Source: Burkholderiales bacterium
GTDB taxonomy: Bacteria; Pseudomonadota; Gammaproteobacteria; Burkholderiales; SG8-39
Direction of reading: 5' to 3'
NCBI GenBank assembly: GCA_027493935.1
Contig: JAOSJV010000011.1
Span: forward strand, 466,589 to 530,588
Length of the DNA stretch: 64,000 nucleotides
The notes beneath the pieces are model-generated. The model was not told the origin of the DNA. It searched no databases and was given only the letters and a program-made list of their open reading frames with translations. Shown piece by piece: positions 30,461 through 43,131 of this stretch. Position numbers and translations under genes: made by a program. Every line of letters begins with the position of its first letter. Position 1 is the stretch's first letter.

Positions 30461-31206
30461 TGCTGCTCGAGCTCATCGGCCTCGAGGTGGCCTACGGCGG
30501 GATCAAGGCGGTCAAGGGCATCGACCTGGCGGTCGCGCGCGGCGAACTCGTCTGCCTGATCGGTGCCAACGGCGCGGGGAAGACCACCACTCTCAAGGCG
30601 GTGTGCGGCCTAGTCTACCCGCGTGCCGGGCGCGTGTACTATGACGGCGACGATATCACCGGCACGCCGTCCCACCGTCCGGTCGCCCGCGGCTTGGCGA
30701 TGGTGCCTGAGGGGCGCGGCATCTTCCGGCAGCTCACCGTCGAGGAGAATCTCGCGATGGGAGCCTTCGTCCGCGGCGATCGTCAGGGCGTGCGGCGCGA
30801 CCTCGAGCAGGTCTTCGAGCTCTTCCCGCGGCTCGCGGAGCGGCGCACGCAGTCCGGCGGAACGCTGTCGGGCGGCGAGCAGCAGATGCTTGCGATCGGC
30901 CGTGCGATGATGAGCCGGCCGAAGCTCCTGCTGCTCGACGAGCCCAGCATGGGGCTCGCGCCGCTGCTGGTGCAGCGGATTTTCCAAACCGTGCAGGAGA
31001 TCTCGCGCGAGGGAGTGACGATCCTGCTGATCGAGCAGAACGCGCGTCTCGCACTCGAGATCGCGGTGCGCGGCTACGTGATGGAGAGCGGCACCATCAC
31101 GCTCGCCGGACCGGCCGCCGAGCTGCTTGCCGACCCGAAAGTGCGCGAGGCCTATCTCGGCGAGATCGTCGCCGCCGAACCGGCGATCGAGCGGGACCGC
31201 GCATAG
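30460..31206 (+). CDS. livF: ABC importer ATPase LivF
   Basis: Second ATPase of the importer, 248 residues. Walker A GANGAGKTTTLKAVCGL, LivF-specific LAMVPEGRGIFRQLTVEENL, signature LSGGEQQMLAIGRAMM, Walker B KLLLLDEPSMGLAPLLVQ, switch ILLIEQNARLALEIA. The ATG at 30460 overlaps the livG stop. Last gene of the operon; the next gene is convergent. Confidence 0.96.
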   Translation: MLLELIGLEVAYGGIKAVKGIDLAVARGELVCLIGANGAGKTTTLKAVCGLVYPRAGRVYYDGDDITGTPSHRPVARGLAMVPEGRGIFRQLTVEENLAMGAFVRGDRQGVRRDLEQVFELFPRLAERRTQSGGTLSGGEQQMLAIGRAMMSRPKLLLLDEPSMGLAPLLVQRIFQTVQEISREGVTILLIEQNARLALEIAVRGYVMESGTITLAGPAAELLADPKVREAYLGEIVAAEPAIERDRA

Positions 31207-31311
31207 CCGTACCCGCCGGGTCGCGCGGAATCCGCACCGGCGGATACGGTGCGTCGATCGCCAAGGCGCAGCCGTGCGGCGCGGCAGTGTCCGCGCTGCG
31301 TACGCGGCGGG

Positions 31312-32349
31312 TCAGCCGGCGTGCCTGGGCTGCGCGAGGTCGGCCGCCGTCGTGAACGAATCGGCGAAGAACTCGTCGATCGGCAGACCGCGTGCATGGG
31401 TGAAGTCGGCGCGCGCGGCCTCCACCATCACCGGCACTCCGCACGCATACACCTGGTGGCCGGAGAGATCTGCGTAGTCCTCCATGACCGCGCGGTGCAC
31501 GAAGCCGGTGCGGCCGGCCCAGCCGTCCTCGCGCAGCGCCTCGGAGATCACCGGCACGAACTTGAAGGTCGCGTGCGTTCTCGCCCAATCCTGGGCGAGC
31601 TCGGCCATGTAGAGGTCCTTCGGCCGGCGCCCGCCCCAGTAGAGCACCATGCTGCGCAGGCTGCCCTTGTGGAACGCGTCCTCGAGGATCGCCTTGATCG
31701 GGGCGAATCCGGTGCCGCTCGCGACGAAGATCACCGGCTTGTTGGCATCGCGCAGGAAGAACGAGCCGAGCGGACCCTCGAAGCGCAGGATGTCGCGCTC
31801 CTTCATCCGCGTGAACACGTGCTCGGTGAAGCCGCCGCCGGCGACGCGGCGCACGTGCAGCTGCAGATACTCGTCGTCGTGCGGCGCGTTCGCCATCGAG
31901 AAGCTGCGCCGCACGCCGTCCTTCAGCAGAAAGTCGATGTACTGGCCGGCGAGGAACTGCAGCCGCTCGCTCGCCGGCAGCTTGAGGTGGAGGATCGCGA
32001 CGTCGTCGGTCGGGTGCTCGATGCGCTGCACCCGGCAGGGCAGTTTCTTGACGACGATGTCCTTGACCGCGCCGATCGCGCGCGCCTCGATCACCACGTC
32101 CGAGCGCGGCCTGGCCTGGCAGAAAAGCGCGTACCCGGCGGCGCGCTCGTCGTCCGACAGCGCGCTCGGGTGGTACTTGCCGCGGTCGACCTCGCCCTCG
32201 AGCACCTTGCCCTTGCACGAGCCGCAAGCGCCGTCGCGGCATCCGTACGGAAGGGGAAAGCCCTGGTCGAGCGCCGCTTGAAGGATGGTCTGCCCGTCCG
32301 GGACGCTGAAGACGTGGCCGCTCGGCCGTATCGTCACCTGGTATGGCAT
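31312..32349 (-). CDS. Ferredoxin-linked NAD(P)H reductase (CDP-6-deoxy-glucoseen reductase-like)
   Basis: 345-residue soluble flavoprotein with three domains: plant-type 2Fe-2S (ligands in LPYGCRDGACGSCKGKVLEG and the later Cys of ALFCQARP), an FAD-binding beta barrel (DGVRRSFSMANAPHDDEYLQ) and an NAD(P)-binding domain (PVIFVASGTGFAPIKAILED, YACGVPVMVEAARADF). Same layout as AscD/RfbI and as reductase parts of oxygenases. ATG 32349 (MPYQVTIRPSGHVFSV) is chosen over an upstream start with unrelated residues. In Betaproteobacteria this gene is usually not with O-antigen genes, so a general electron-transfer role is likely. Confidence 0.88.
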   Translation of the reverse strand: MPYQVTIRPSGHVFSVPDGQTILQAALDQGFPLPYGCRDGACGSCKGKVLEGEVDRGKYHPSALSDDERAAGYALFCQARPRSDVVIEARAIGAVKDIVVKKLPCRVQRIEHPTDDVAILHLKLPASERLQFLAGQYIDFLLKDGVRRSFSMANAPHDDEYLQLHVRRVAGGGFTEHVFTRMKERDILRFEGPLGSFFLRDANKPVIFVASGTGFAPIKAILEDAFHKGSLRSMVLYWGGRRPKDLYMAELAQDWARTHATFKFVPVISEALREDGWAGRTGFVHRAVMEDYADLSGHQVYACGVPVMVEAARADFTHARGLPIDEFFADSFTTAADLAQPRHAG

Positions 32350-32395
32350 ACGCTCTACCCTCGATTCGACCGCAAGCCGGCTAGAATCCCCGCAA

Positions 32396-33322
32396 ATGCC
32401 CGCACTACTGATCGTGGGGTTTGGCGACGTCGCCAAGCGCGCCCTGCCTGCACTGCTCGCGCGCTACTGGCCGGTGTACGCACTGGTGCGCAGCGCCGAA
32501 GCCGCGCGCGCTGCCGCCGCGCGTGACGCGGTAGCGGTCGTTGCCGACCTCGACCGGCCGGATTCGCTCGCCGCGCTCGCGGGTCTGGCGGACCGCATCC
32601 TGCACCTCGCGCCGCCTGGGCCGACCGGAACCCGCGACGAACGCACGCGCGCGCTGGCAGATGCGCTCACGGCGCGCGGCATGTTACCACAGCGCCGGCA
32701 CGCAATCGACTTGCAGCGGCTGGTGTACGTCAGCACGACCGGCGTCTACGGCGACTGCGGCGGCGCATGGATCGACGAGACGCGTCCGGTGAATCCGCAG
32801 ACCGACCGCGCCCGGCGCCGGGTCGACGCAGAGCGCGCGCTGATCGAACTGGGAGAGCGCACCGGCGCGAGCGTCTCGATCCTGCGCGCGCCCGGCATCT
32901 ACGCGGCCGACCGGCTGCCGGTAGAGCGGCTCGCGCGCGGAACACCGGCGCTGCGACCGGAGGACGACGTGTACACCAACCACATTCATGCGGACGACCT
33001 CGCCCGAGCCTGCGTGGCCGCGCTCGAGCGGGGCGCGCCGGGGCGGGTCTATAACGTGGTCGACGACAGCGCCATGAAGATGGGCGAGTACTTCGATCTG
33101 GTCGCCGAGCGTGCGGGTCTGGCGCGGCCGCCGCGCGTTGCGCGCGCCGAGGCTGCCCGCCAGCTATCGCCGGTCGCGCTGTCTTTCATGACCGAGTCGC
33201 GCCGCATCGCCAACCGCCGGATGAAAGAGGAACTCGCCGTCGTGCTGCGGTACCCGAGCGTGCGCGAAGGCGTGCCGTTGGCCGTTGCGCTAGCCGCCGC
33301 GCCCTCGCCCAAGAGGAGCTGA
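32396..33322 (+). CDS. NAD(P)-dependent epimerase/dehydratase family protein (YeeZ-like)
   Basis: Rossmann-fold protein of 308 residues. The start PALLIVGFGDVAKRALPALL has the GxGxxA nucleotide-binding pattern of atypical SDRs; VYVSTTGVYGDCGGAWIDET holds the extended-SDR Ser and Tyr region; VYTNHIHADDLARACVAALE and GRVYNVVDD are typical of sugar-nucleotide epimerase relatives. Substrate unknown. Divergent from the reductase gene (47 bp between starts) and 4 bp before cutA. A TAGAAT hexamer is 13 bp upstream of the ATG, so the leader is very short. Confidence 0.82.
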   Translation: MPALLIVGFGDVAKRALPALLARYWPVYALVRSAEAARAAAARDAVAVVADLDRPDSLAALAGLADRILHLAPPGPTGTRDERTRALADALTARGMLPQRRHAIDLQRLVYVSTTGVYGDCGGAWIDETRPVNPQTDRARRRVDAERALIELGERTGASVSILRAPGIYAADRLPVERLARGTPALRPEDDVYTNHIHADDLARACVAALERGAPGRVYNVVDDSAMKMGEYFDLVAERAGLARPPRVARAEAARQLSPVALSFMTESRRIANRRMKEELAVVLRYPSVREGVPLAVALAAAPSPKRS

Positions 33323-33326
33323 GCCG

Positions 33327-33656
33327 ATGTCGAACGCCATCCTGCTCGTCATGACCAACTTGCCTGACCGGGCGAGCGCCGAGGCCCTCGCCGCCGCCCT
33401 GGTCGATCGGCGGGTCGCCGCGTGTGTGACCGTGATGTCGCCGTGCCGCTCGGTCTACCGCTGGCGCGGGGCCCTCGAGCGCGCCGAGGAGCACCCGGTG
33501 TTCGCCAAGACAGCGTCGGACCGTTTCGATGACCTGGCACGCATCATCCGCGAATTGCATCCCTACGAACTTCCGGAGATCATCGCGGTCCGAGTAGACG
33601 CCGGCCTTCCAGCCTACCTCGATTGGGTCACCGCGGAAACACGGCCGGCGGCATAG
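33327..33656 (+). CDS. cutA: Divalent-cation tolerance protein CutA
   Basis: 109-residue trimeric CutA1 protein, linked to copper tolerance in E. coli. Conserved segments are VMTNLPDRASAEALAAALVD, ACVTVMSPCRSVYRWRGALE (the VYRWxG motif) and ELHPYELPEIIAVRVDAGLP. Full length. It sits 10 bp before dsbD; the cutA-dsbD pair is a well-known arrangement, in line with copper and thiol-redox handling. Confidence 0.95.
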   Translation: MSNAILLVMTNLPDRASAEALAAALVDRRVAACVTVMSPCRSVYRWRGALERAEEHPVFAKTASDRFDDLARIIRELHPYELPEIIAVRVDAGLPAYLDWVTAETRPAA

Positions 33657-33666
33657 AATCGGGGTC

Positions 33667-35529
33667 ATGCCAACGCTCCTCGGACGCGGTTCGATCACCC
33701 TCGCATGCGGCCTTCTGGCCGCGGCCGCCGCGCTCGCGCAGGACATCCTGGAACCCGAGAAGGCTTTCAGGTTCTCGGCACGCGCCCTCGACGACCGGAC
33801 GATCGAGGTCCGGTACCGCATCGAGGACGGCTACTACATGTACCGCGAGAAGTTCCAGTTCGCGGTCGCGCCGGCCGGCGCCCGGCTGGGCACGCCGCAG
33901 TTTCCCGCGGGCGAGGTGAAGCAGGACGAGTTCTTCGGGCGGGTCGAGACCTATCGCAAGGCCGTCGCGATCCGGATTCCGGTCGAGACCGGCGCGGGCG
34001 AGTTGAAGCTGTCCGCGACCTCGCAGGGCTGCGCCGACGTGGGCATCTGCTATCCGCCGATGACCCAGGACGCGCAGGTCGTGCTGGCGGCGGCCGCGGG
34101 TAGCGGCGTCGCGCCCGGCGGAATGTCGCGCCGCGGCGCATCGAGCCCTGCTCCGCTCGGCGGCGCGCCCGAACCGGCGGATCGCTTCGTAGGGCGACCG
34201 GTGAGCGGGCAGCCGAGCGTGATCAACGACGAGTCGAAGGCGACCGGGATACTCACCGGTGGCAGCCTGTGGGCGGTCGTCGCGTTCTTCTTTGCGGCCG
34301 GTGTGCTGCTCACGTTCACGCCAGTGCGTGCTGCCGATGATTCCGATCCTCTCGGGCATCATCGTCGGCGAGGGCCGCGAGGCTTCGCACAAGGGCCGCG
34401 CGTTCGCGCTGTCCGCCGCGTACGTCGCCGGGATGGCGGTGACCTACACGGCGCTCGGGGTTGCTGCCGGGCTCGCCGGATCGATGTTCGGCGGCGCGTT
34501 GCAGAACCCGTGGGTACTCGGCGCGCTCGCCGCGATCTTCGTCGTGCTCGCCTTGTCCATGTTCGGCTTGTACGACATCTCGCTTCCTGCATTCCTCCAG
34601 GGCAGGGCCACGCATGCGAGCCACAAGCTGAGCGGCGGACATCTAGGCGCGGTCGCCCTGATGGGCGTGCTGTCGGCGGCGATCGTGAGCCCATGCGTCG
34701 CGGCGCCGCTCGCCGGGGCGCTGGTGTACATCAGCCAGAGCCGCGACGTCACGCTGGGCGCCACAGCGCTATTTGCCATGTCGCTCGGCATGGGCGTCCC
34801 GCTCATCGCGGTCGGCGTGACCGGCGGCGCGCTCCTGCCGCGCTCCGGCCACTGGATGAAATCGGTGAAGAAGTTCTTCGGCTTTCTGATGCTCGGCGTC
34901 GCGATCTGGATCCTGGCGCCGGTGATCCCGGTAGTCGCCCAGATGCTGCTCTGGGCGGCGCTGCTCGTCGTCGGCGCGATGTACCTCCACGCGCTCGATC
35001 CGCTGCCGCACGACGCCTCGGATTTCACCCGATTCTGGAAAGGCGTGGGCGTAATCGCACTGCTTGCCGGGGTGTCGCTCGGCCTGGGCGCCTTCTCGGG
35101 CCACCGCGATATCCTGCAACCCCTCTCGGGATTCCGCGCCGCGGTCGGACCGGGCGCGCCGGCGGGCGTTGAAGTGCGCTTCGAGCGGGTGCGCTCGCTC
35201 GCCGAGCTCGAAGCACGCCTGACGAAGGTCAGCCGGCCGGTGCTGCTCGATTTCTACGCCGACTGGTGCGTGTCGTGCAAGGAGATGGAGCGGTTCACCT
35301 TCTCCGACCCGCGCGTGCGCGAGAGGATGACCGGCATGGTGCTGCTCCAGGTCGACGTCACCGAGAACAGCGACGACGACAAGCGCTGCTCAAGCGCTTT
35401 AGCCTGTTCGGCCCGCCGGGCATCATCTTCTTCGACCGGGCGGGGCGCGAGATCGACGGCCTGCGCGTGATCGGCTACCAGCCGGCGGACCGCTTCCTCG
35501 AGTCGCTCGCCCGGGCGGCGGGCGCGTAG
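33667..35529 (+). CDS. dsbD: Thiol:disulfide interchange protein DsbD (two frameshifts)
   Basis: Inner-membrane electron hub that passes reducing power from cytoplasmic thioredoxin to the periplasm (DsbC, cytochrome c maturation). Signal peptide, then alpha domain with SQGCADVGICYPPM, eight membrane segments with the Cys pair in TFTPCVLPMIPILSG and AAIVSPCVAAPLAG, and the gamma thioredoxin domain with LLDFYADWCVSCKEMERFTF. Breaks: one extra base at about 34323-34324 (removal restores the PCVLPM motif) and one missing G after 35383 (repair gives DDKALLKRFSLFGPPGIIFF). Repaired length about 620. Downstream of cutA. Confidence 0.95.
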
Positions 35530-35571
35530 TCCGGCCGCGCAGCGCGCGCGAATGCCGCTTGCGCCGCGCCG

Positions 35572-36558
35572 CTATGCGCTCCGCACCTCGAGCACGATCT
35601 TGCCGATATGCGCCGAGGACTCCATCAGCGCGTGCGCCTTGGCCGCGTCGGCGAGCGCGAACGTGGCATAGATATTCGTGCGTGCGTGGCCGGACTCGAA
35701 GAGCGGCCACACGTGCGCGGCGAGTGAACGCGCGATCGCGGCCTTCTCCTCGTTCGCGCGCGGGCGCAGCGTCGAGCCGGTAAAGGTGAGCCGCCGGATC
35801 AGGATCGGCATGCAGTCGAGCGTCACCTTGCTCGGCTGGAGGAAGGCGATCTGCACCAGCCGTCCCTCGAGTGCGAGCGAGCGGAGGTTGCGCTCGATGT
35901 ACTCGCCCCCAACCATGTCGAGAATCACGTCGACGCCGCGCTTCCCGGTCGCCTGCCAGAGCTCAGCGGCCCAGTCTTGCGTCTTGTAGTTGTAGACGAC
36001 GTCGGCGCCGAACTTGCGGCAGAAGGCCGCCTTCTCCTCGTTGCCGACGGTCGCGTACACCGTCGCGCCGCGCGCTTTCGCAAGCTGGATCGCCGCGAGC
36101 CCGATCCCGCTCGAGCCGCCGTGCACGAGAAACGACTCGCCGGCCGCGAGGCGGCCGCGCTCGACGATGTTGGTCCATACCGTGAACCAGTTCTCCGGCA
36201 GCGACGCGGCCTCCGCGAGCGTGAGCCCCTTGGGGACCGGCAGGCAGTGCGCCGCTGGCGCCGCGCAGTATTCCGCGTAGCCGCCGCCGGGCGTGAGCGC
36301 GCACACCACGTCCCCGGGTTGCCATCGGGTGACGTCGGACGCGGCCTCGGCGATGGTGCCGGCCACCTCCAGTCCGATGATCGGCGAGGCGCCCGCGGGC
36401 GGCGGATACTTGCCTGAGCGCTGCAGCACATCAGGGCGGTTGACGCCGGCGTAGCGCACCTCGATCAGCACCTCGCCCGGCTTGAGCGTGGGCTTGTCGC
36501 CCTCGGCGATCCGCAGCACCTCGGCGGGCCCGCCTTTTCCGTGATCGATGAATCTCAT
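35572..36558 (-). CDS. NAD(P)H quinone oxidoreductase (PIG3-like MDR family)
   Basis: Zinc-free medium-chain dehydrogenase/reductase of 328 residues. GroES-like domain with VLIEVRYAGVNRPDVLQRSG and IIGLEVAGTI; cofactor domain with LVHGGSSGIGLAAIQLAKAR (NADPH-binding); substrate loop GEYIERNLRSLALEGRLVQI. Matches the TP53I3/PIG3 branch, which reduces ortho-quinones. No zinc ligands seen. Convergent with dsbD and single-gene. Confidence 0.9.
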   Translation of the reverse strand: MRFIDHGKGGPAEVLRIAEGDKPTLKPGEVLIEVRYAGVNRPDVLQRSGKYPPPAGASPIIGLEVAGTIAEAASDVTRWQPGDVVCALTPGGGYAEYCAAPAAHCLPVPKGLTLAEAASLPENWFTVWTNIVERGRLAAGESFLVHGGSSGIGLAAIQLAKARGATVYATVGNEEKAAFCRKFGADVVYNYKTQDWAAELWQATGKRGVDVILDMVGGEYIERNLRSLALEGRLVQIAFLQPSKVTLDCMPILIRRLTFTGSTLRPRANEEKAAIARSLAAHVWPLFESGHARTNIYATFALADAAKAHALMESSAHIGKIVLEVRSA

Positions 36559-37032
36559 GGACTGCCTTTCGATCTCGCTTCGCCGCGGAGCCGCTATGGT
36601 AATCGCAACATTCCGGCGCGGCGCAGAGCCCGGGACGGCGCTCGCCGATGCGCAGGTGTCGCGCGGCGGGATGGGCCTCGCTCCGCAGCGCGGGCAGCCC
36701 GAGCGTAGGCGCCGCGAGCGCCAGCACGAGCAGCGTCCCGGCGACCGCCGTCAGTCCGGTTGCGAGGAACGCTCCGGCGAGGCGCGGCGTGACCACCAGC
36801 CGGACCAGGATGGCGCGCGCCGTGCTGGCGGAGCTCGCGCGATCGACCCACAGCCGGCCGACCGCAGTGAGCCGCGGTCAACGGACCACCGCGCCGACGC
36901 GTTCGAGCGAGTGTCAGTGCGCCGCAAGGGCGCGATTATATAATCGTCCGGCCGCACTTCGGCAGGCGTTTGCCGCTTCGACCGTCCCCGATCCGACCGC
37001 CCGATCCGCCGCACCGCCCATTCACGCGAACC
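36559..37032. other. Intergenic region with a possible promoter
   Basis: 474 bp. A perfect TATAAT at 36939-36944, inside the palindrome gattatataatc, is a likely -10 for the VOC gene; no clear -35. On the minus strand a frame begins at 36796 with a hydrophobic stretch (LTAVAGTLLVLALAAPTLGL) but runs on into the quinone oxidoreductase gene with no stop before 36431, so I do not call it. Nothing else recognised. Confidence 0.4.
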
Positions 37033-37885
37033 ATGCGCCGCCACATTCACGGATTCGACCACGTCGTCATCGCGGTGAACGATCTCGATGCGGCGCGCGA
37101 TACCTTCGCACGCATGGGATTCGTCGTCACGCCGCGCGGGCACCACACGCTCGGTTCGCGGAATCACTGCGTGATGTTCGGCGACGACTACCTGGAGCTG
37201 CTCTCGGTGCCGCCGGTGCCGAGTCCCTGGACCCGGCCGTTCACCGAGTTCCTGGCGGACGGAGAGGGACTCGCAGCGCTCGCGCTCAAGACCGACGGCG
37301 CGCGCGAGGCCTACACGGAGCTCTTGTGGGCGGGCTTCGAGCCCTCGGACCCGGTGGATTTCTCCCGCCCGGTGTCGCCACCCGCAGGAGCGCCTGGGGC
37401 AGCGCGCGAGGCCCGCTTCCGCATCGTCCAGCTCGCCCCCGGGAAGACGCCGGGCGCGCGCGTGTTCGCATGCGAGCATCTCACGCGCGCGGCGGTCTGG
37501 GGAGCCCGAAACCGGCACGCACCGAAACGGCGCGGTCGGGATCGCCGCCGTGGCGCTCGTTGCAGGCGACGTCGCCGCCGCCGCGCGGCCCTATGCGCGG
37601 CTCTTCGACGCGCCGGTGCGCGCGATTGCCGAAGGTCTGCTGATCGAGACCGGCACCGCGCCGCTCGCGATCGCCACGGCCGAATCGCTCGCCCACCGCC
37701 TGCGCGGGGTACGGCTGATCGCGCGCCCGGCACCCTGGGCCGCTGCGCTGTTCATCCGCGTCGCCGATCGCGAGGTGGCCGCCGAGGCACTGGCGGCGGG
37801 CGGCTTGGCGCCGACCGTGCTGCCGGACGGCTCGGTGGCGGTGGGCGCGGACCGCGGCCATGGCGTGGCGCTCGTGTTCGGATAG
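37033..37885 (+). CDS. VOC-superfamily (glyoxalase-like) protein (one frameshift)
   Basis: Protein of about 283 residues made of glyoxalase-type beta-alpha-beta-beta-beta modules. The first module reads HGFDHVVIAVNDLDAARDTF then NHCVMFGDDYLELLSV; such proteins bind a divalent metal. One G too many in GGGG 37499-37502 breaks the frame; removing it gives AVWEPETGTHRNGAVGIAAV, then the second module to 37885. ATG 37033 (MRRHIHGFDH) is preferred over an earlier ATG at 36970. Reaction unknown. Confidence 0.82.
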
Positions 37886-37906
37886 CCGGGCCCGGAGGGT
37901 GGCGGC

Positions 37907-40180
<2,274 letters not shown>

Positions 40181-41014
40181 GCGCCCCGAGCCTCGTCGAT
40201 CCTTGCTCGGGAGCTCGCCGGACGCGTGCATTGCGACATCTGTGTCCGGCCCCGCCGGTGCCGCGGGAACCGCCCCGAGCCACGCCGAAATCGTCCGGTC
40301 GGCGTCCTCGACCCCGATCCGTTTCAGGGCCGAGAAGAGCTGCACGGAGGCCATCGGCGCAATCTCGGCCAGTCGACCACGCACCTCGTGCAGCGTCCGC
40401 TGCGCCGCGCTGCGCGAGAGCTTGTCCGCCTTGGCGAGCAGGACGAGGATCGGGCTGCCGGCGGGACGGAACCATCTCAGCATGGCTTGGTCGAGTGCGG
40501 TCAGCGGATGCCGGATATCCATGACGAGAACCAGGCCACATAAAGATTCTCGGGTCTGTAAGTACTCGCTTAGCACCCTCGCCCAATGGCGTCGCAGCGC
40601 CTCCGGAACGCGTGCGAACCCGTATCCAGGCAGGTCGACGAGCAGTCCGCCCGCGGCCAGGCGGAAGAAGTTGATGAGTTGTGTCCGGCCAGGCGTCTTG
40701 CTCACATGCGCGAGTCCAGGCTGGCGGGCGAGCGCGTTGAGCGCGCTCGACTTGCCAGCGTTCGAGCGGCCGGCGAAGGCAACTTCGGGCGGTCCGGCCG
40801 GCGGGAGGTCGCCGAGGTCGTGCGCCGAGCGCAAGAAGCGGGCGCTCTCGAGGAAGGTCATCGGGATCCTTCGCAGGGGGCCGGGCGTGCGATTTGTTGG
40901 TGCGCCGCGCCTGCGCCGCGGCCGCTGCGTGCCCTGTGCCCGGCCAGCGTTCGTGCGCGGCGCTGCGTTAGAATAACAGCTTTGTTCAACACCCCGTCCG
41001 GAAAGGGAAATCGA

Positions 41015-41647
41015 ATGAAGCTTCGCCTGGCGCTCGCCGCCGCGACGTTCGCAAGCGCCGCCGCGATCGGCGCCGAGTCGCCGCCCGCAGCCGTTCCCGC
41101 GAAGGCGCAACAGACCGCGTCCGAGGTGTGCGCCGCGTGTCACGGCGTCGACGGCAACAGCCCGACGCCCGAAAACCCGAATCTTGCCGGCCAGATTCCG
41201 GAGTACATGACGAAGCAGTTGATGAACTTCAAGTCGCCCGAGGGCAAGAAGGCCGAGCGCGAGAACGCGATCATGGCCGGGATGGTTGCTGCGCTGTCGC
41301 CGGAGGACATGCGCAATCTCGGCGCCTATTACGGCGCTCAGCGCGCCAAGCCGGGGTTCGCGACGGACACCGCGACCGTGGAGCTCGGTCAGCGGATCTA
41401 TCGCGCGGGTATCGTCGAGAAAGGCGTGCCTGCATGTTCCGGATGCCACGGCGTGACCGGCCTCGGCCTGCCTATGCAATATCCGCGTCTCGCGGGCCAG
41501 CATACCCAGTACACGGTGGCGCAGATGCAGGCGTGGCGCACCGGTGCGCGCGCAAACGATCCCAACAAGATGATGCGCATGATCGCGGCGAAGATGACCG
41601 ACGCCGAGATCAAGGCCGTTTCGGACTATATCGCCGGGCTGCGCTGA
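41015..41647 (+). CDS. Dihaem cytochrome c4
   Basis: Periplasmic two-haem cytochrome, 210 residues, carrying electrons from the bc1 complex to terminal oxidases. Signal peptide KLRLALAAATFASAAAIGAE; two homologous halves with haem sites CAACH (TASEVCAACHGVDGNSPTPE) and CSGCH (GVPACSGCHGVTGLGLPMQY), and Met ligands in IMAGMVAALS and MMRMIAAKMT. Shine-Dalgarno aaaggg precedes the ATG, and a TAGAAT hexamer about 45 bp upstream is a likely -10. The c4-engB-hemB neighbourhood is widespread in Betaproteobacteria. Confidence 0.95.
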   Translation: MKLRLALAAATFASAAAIGAESPPAAVPAKAQQTASEVCAACHGVDGNSPTPENPNLAGQIPEYMTKQLMNFKSPEGKKAERENAIMAGMVAALSPEDMRNLGAYYGAQRAKPGFATDTATVELGQRIYRAGIVEKGVPACSGCHGVTGLGLPMQYPRLAGQHTQYTVAQMQAWRTGARANDPNKMMRMIAAKMTDAEIKAVSDYIAGLR

Positions 41648-41730
41648 CCGGCGCTGCGCGGCACGAAACCGGGGCGGGCGGCCTACCGTCGCCCGCTTAC
41701 TTCCTGCAGCACCCCGCGTCGGGAGCGCGC

Positions 41731-43131
41731 GTGGAATTCGACGTCGCCATCATCGGCTCCGGCCCCGGCGGCTATCGCGCCGCGGTATTGGCGGCGCTTC
41801 GCGGCCTCAAGTCCGCCATCGTGGAGGCTGGCGCCTGGGGCGGCACCTGCCTCAACCGCGGCTGCGTGCCGAAGAAGGCCTGGTATCACACGGCCCGGCT
41901 GCTCGCCCTCGGCGATCGGCTCGCCGAGCGCGGCGTGCGCGGCACCCTGGAGCCCGATTTCGGCGCCGCCTGGCGCGAGCAGCGACGGATCGTCGAGGCC
42001 GTTCGCGAGAGTTATGTCGACTACCTGAGGCGGCTCGGCGTCGCCGTCGTCACCGGGCGGGCGCGGCTGCAGGCACCGGGCGAGATCTCGGTCAACGGCC
42101 ACCGCACGGTCGGGGCCAAGCATGTCGTCATCGCGTGCGGGTCCACGCCCTACGTGCCCGATGCACTTCCGCTTCACGCCGGCCGCGTGATCACCACCGA
42201 CGCGCTGTTCGATGCGCCGCCACCCGAGGGCAGGCGCGTCGCGGTGGTCGGGAGCGGCGTGATCGGCACCGAGATGGCGTTCATTCTCGCGATGCTCGGT
42301 CGCGAGGTTGTGTGGTTGACGCGCGCGCAGCCGCTCGCGAAGAGCCGCTTCAGCGCGCCGGCGCTCGCCGCGCTGCGCGCGGCGCTCGCCGATCATGGGA
42401 TCGTCGCGCGCACCGCGAGCCGGCCCGTCGCGTGCAGCATTGCGCCGACACATGTGACGCTCGAGTTGCCGGACGGCGCCGCGGCGGAGGTCGACTGGGT
42501 GCTGGTCGCCGCCGGTCGACGGCCGCGCACCGCCGATCTCGGCCTGGAAGACGCGGGCGTCGCGCTGGACGGGGACGGATTCGTGCGCGTCGACGAGCGC
42601 CAGCGCACCACGGTGCCGGGTGTGTACGCGATCGGCGACTGCGCGAACCGCGCCATGACCTCCAACCATGCCCTCGCCGAGGCGACGGTTGCGATCGCCG
42701 ATATCGTCGCGCCGGGAAGCGCGCGATCGCACCCGGAGCGCGTGCCGACGGTCGTCTACTCCGCGCTCGAGCTGGCGCGGCTCGGGCTGAACGAAGACGA
42801 GGCGGAGGCGGCCGGCCACGACACCGCCACCGGCTTTGCCGGTTTCCTGGCGAGCCCGGCCGCACTCGCCTCCGGCGACGCGCGCGGCTTCGTCCGTCTC
42901 GTGGCCGATGCCGACACCGGTGCGCTGCTCGGCGCAGAGGGTGCCGGCAGCCATGCCGGCGAGTGGATCCACGCGGTCGGCGCGTGCGCCGACCGGGCCG
43001 ATGCGCTCGCTGCGCTGGCGGCGATTTGCTACAACCACCCGTCGTTTGCCGAGGAGATCCAGAACGCGACGGAAACGCTGGCGGCAAAATGGGGACTTTC
43101 CGAGCGAGTCTTCCCGCGCCATGCGGAATAA
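41731..43131 (+). CDS. Dihydrolipoamide dehydrogenase-like flavin disulfide reductase
   Basis: Class I pyridine-nucleotide disulfide oxidoreductase of 466 residues. FAD motif DVAIIGSGPGGYRAAVLAAL, redox-active disulfide in GGTCLNRGCVPKKAWYH, NAD motif RVAVVGSGVIGTEMAFILAM, second FAD motif TVPGVYAIGDCANRA, and the dimerisation domain with the active-site His region in ICYNHPSFAEEIQNATETLA. GTG start at 41731, preceded by ggag. It is not next to pyruvate or oxoglutarate dehydrogenase genes, so it may be a mercuric-reductase-like or general thiol reductase. Its end overlaps the next gene by 11 bp. Confidence 0.88.
   Translation: MEFDVAIIGSGPGGYRAAVLAALRGLKSAIVEAGAWGGTCLNRGCVPKKAWYHTARLLALGDRLAERGVRGTLEPDFGAAWREQRRIVEAVRESYVDYLRRLGVAVVTGRARLQAPGEISVNGHRTVGAKHVVIACGSTPYVPDALPLHAGRVITTDALFDAPPPEGRRVAVVGSGVIGTEMAFILAMLGREVVWLTRAQPLAKSRFSAPALAALRAALADHGIVARTASRPVACSIAPTHVTLELPDGAAAEVDWVLVAAGRRPRTADLGLEDAGVALDGDGFVRVDERQRTTVPGVYAIGDCANRAMTSNHALAEATVAIADIVAPGSARSHPERVPTVVYSALELARLGLNEDEAEAAGHDTATGFAGFLASPAALASGDARGFVRLVADADTGALLGAEGAGSHAGEWIHAVGACADRADALAALAAICYNHPSFAEEIQNATETLAAKWGLSERVFPRHAE

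Noticed and set aside
36431..36796. Minus-strand frame with a hydrophobic stretch before the quinone oxidoreductase gene
   Set aside because: It has no stop before running 128 bp into the oxidoreductase gene in another frame, and the C-terminal half has no coherent composition. A single membrane-like stretch is not enough.
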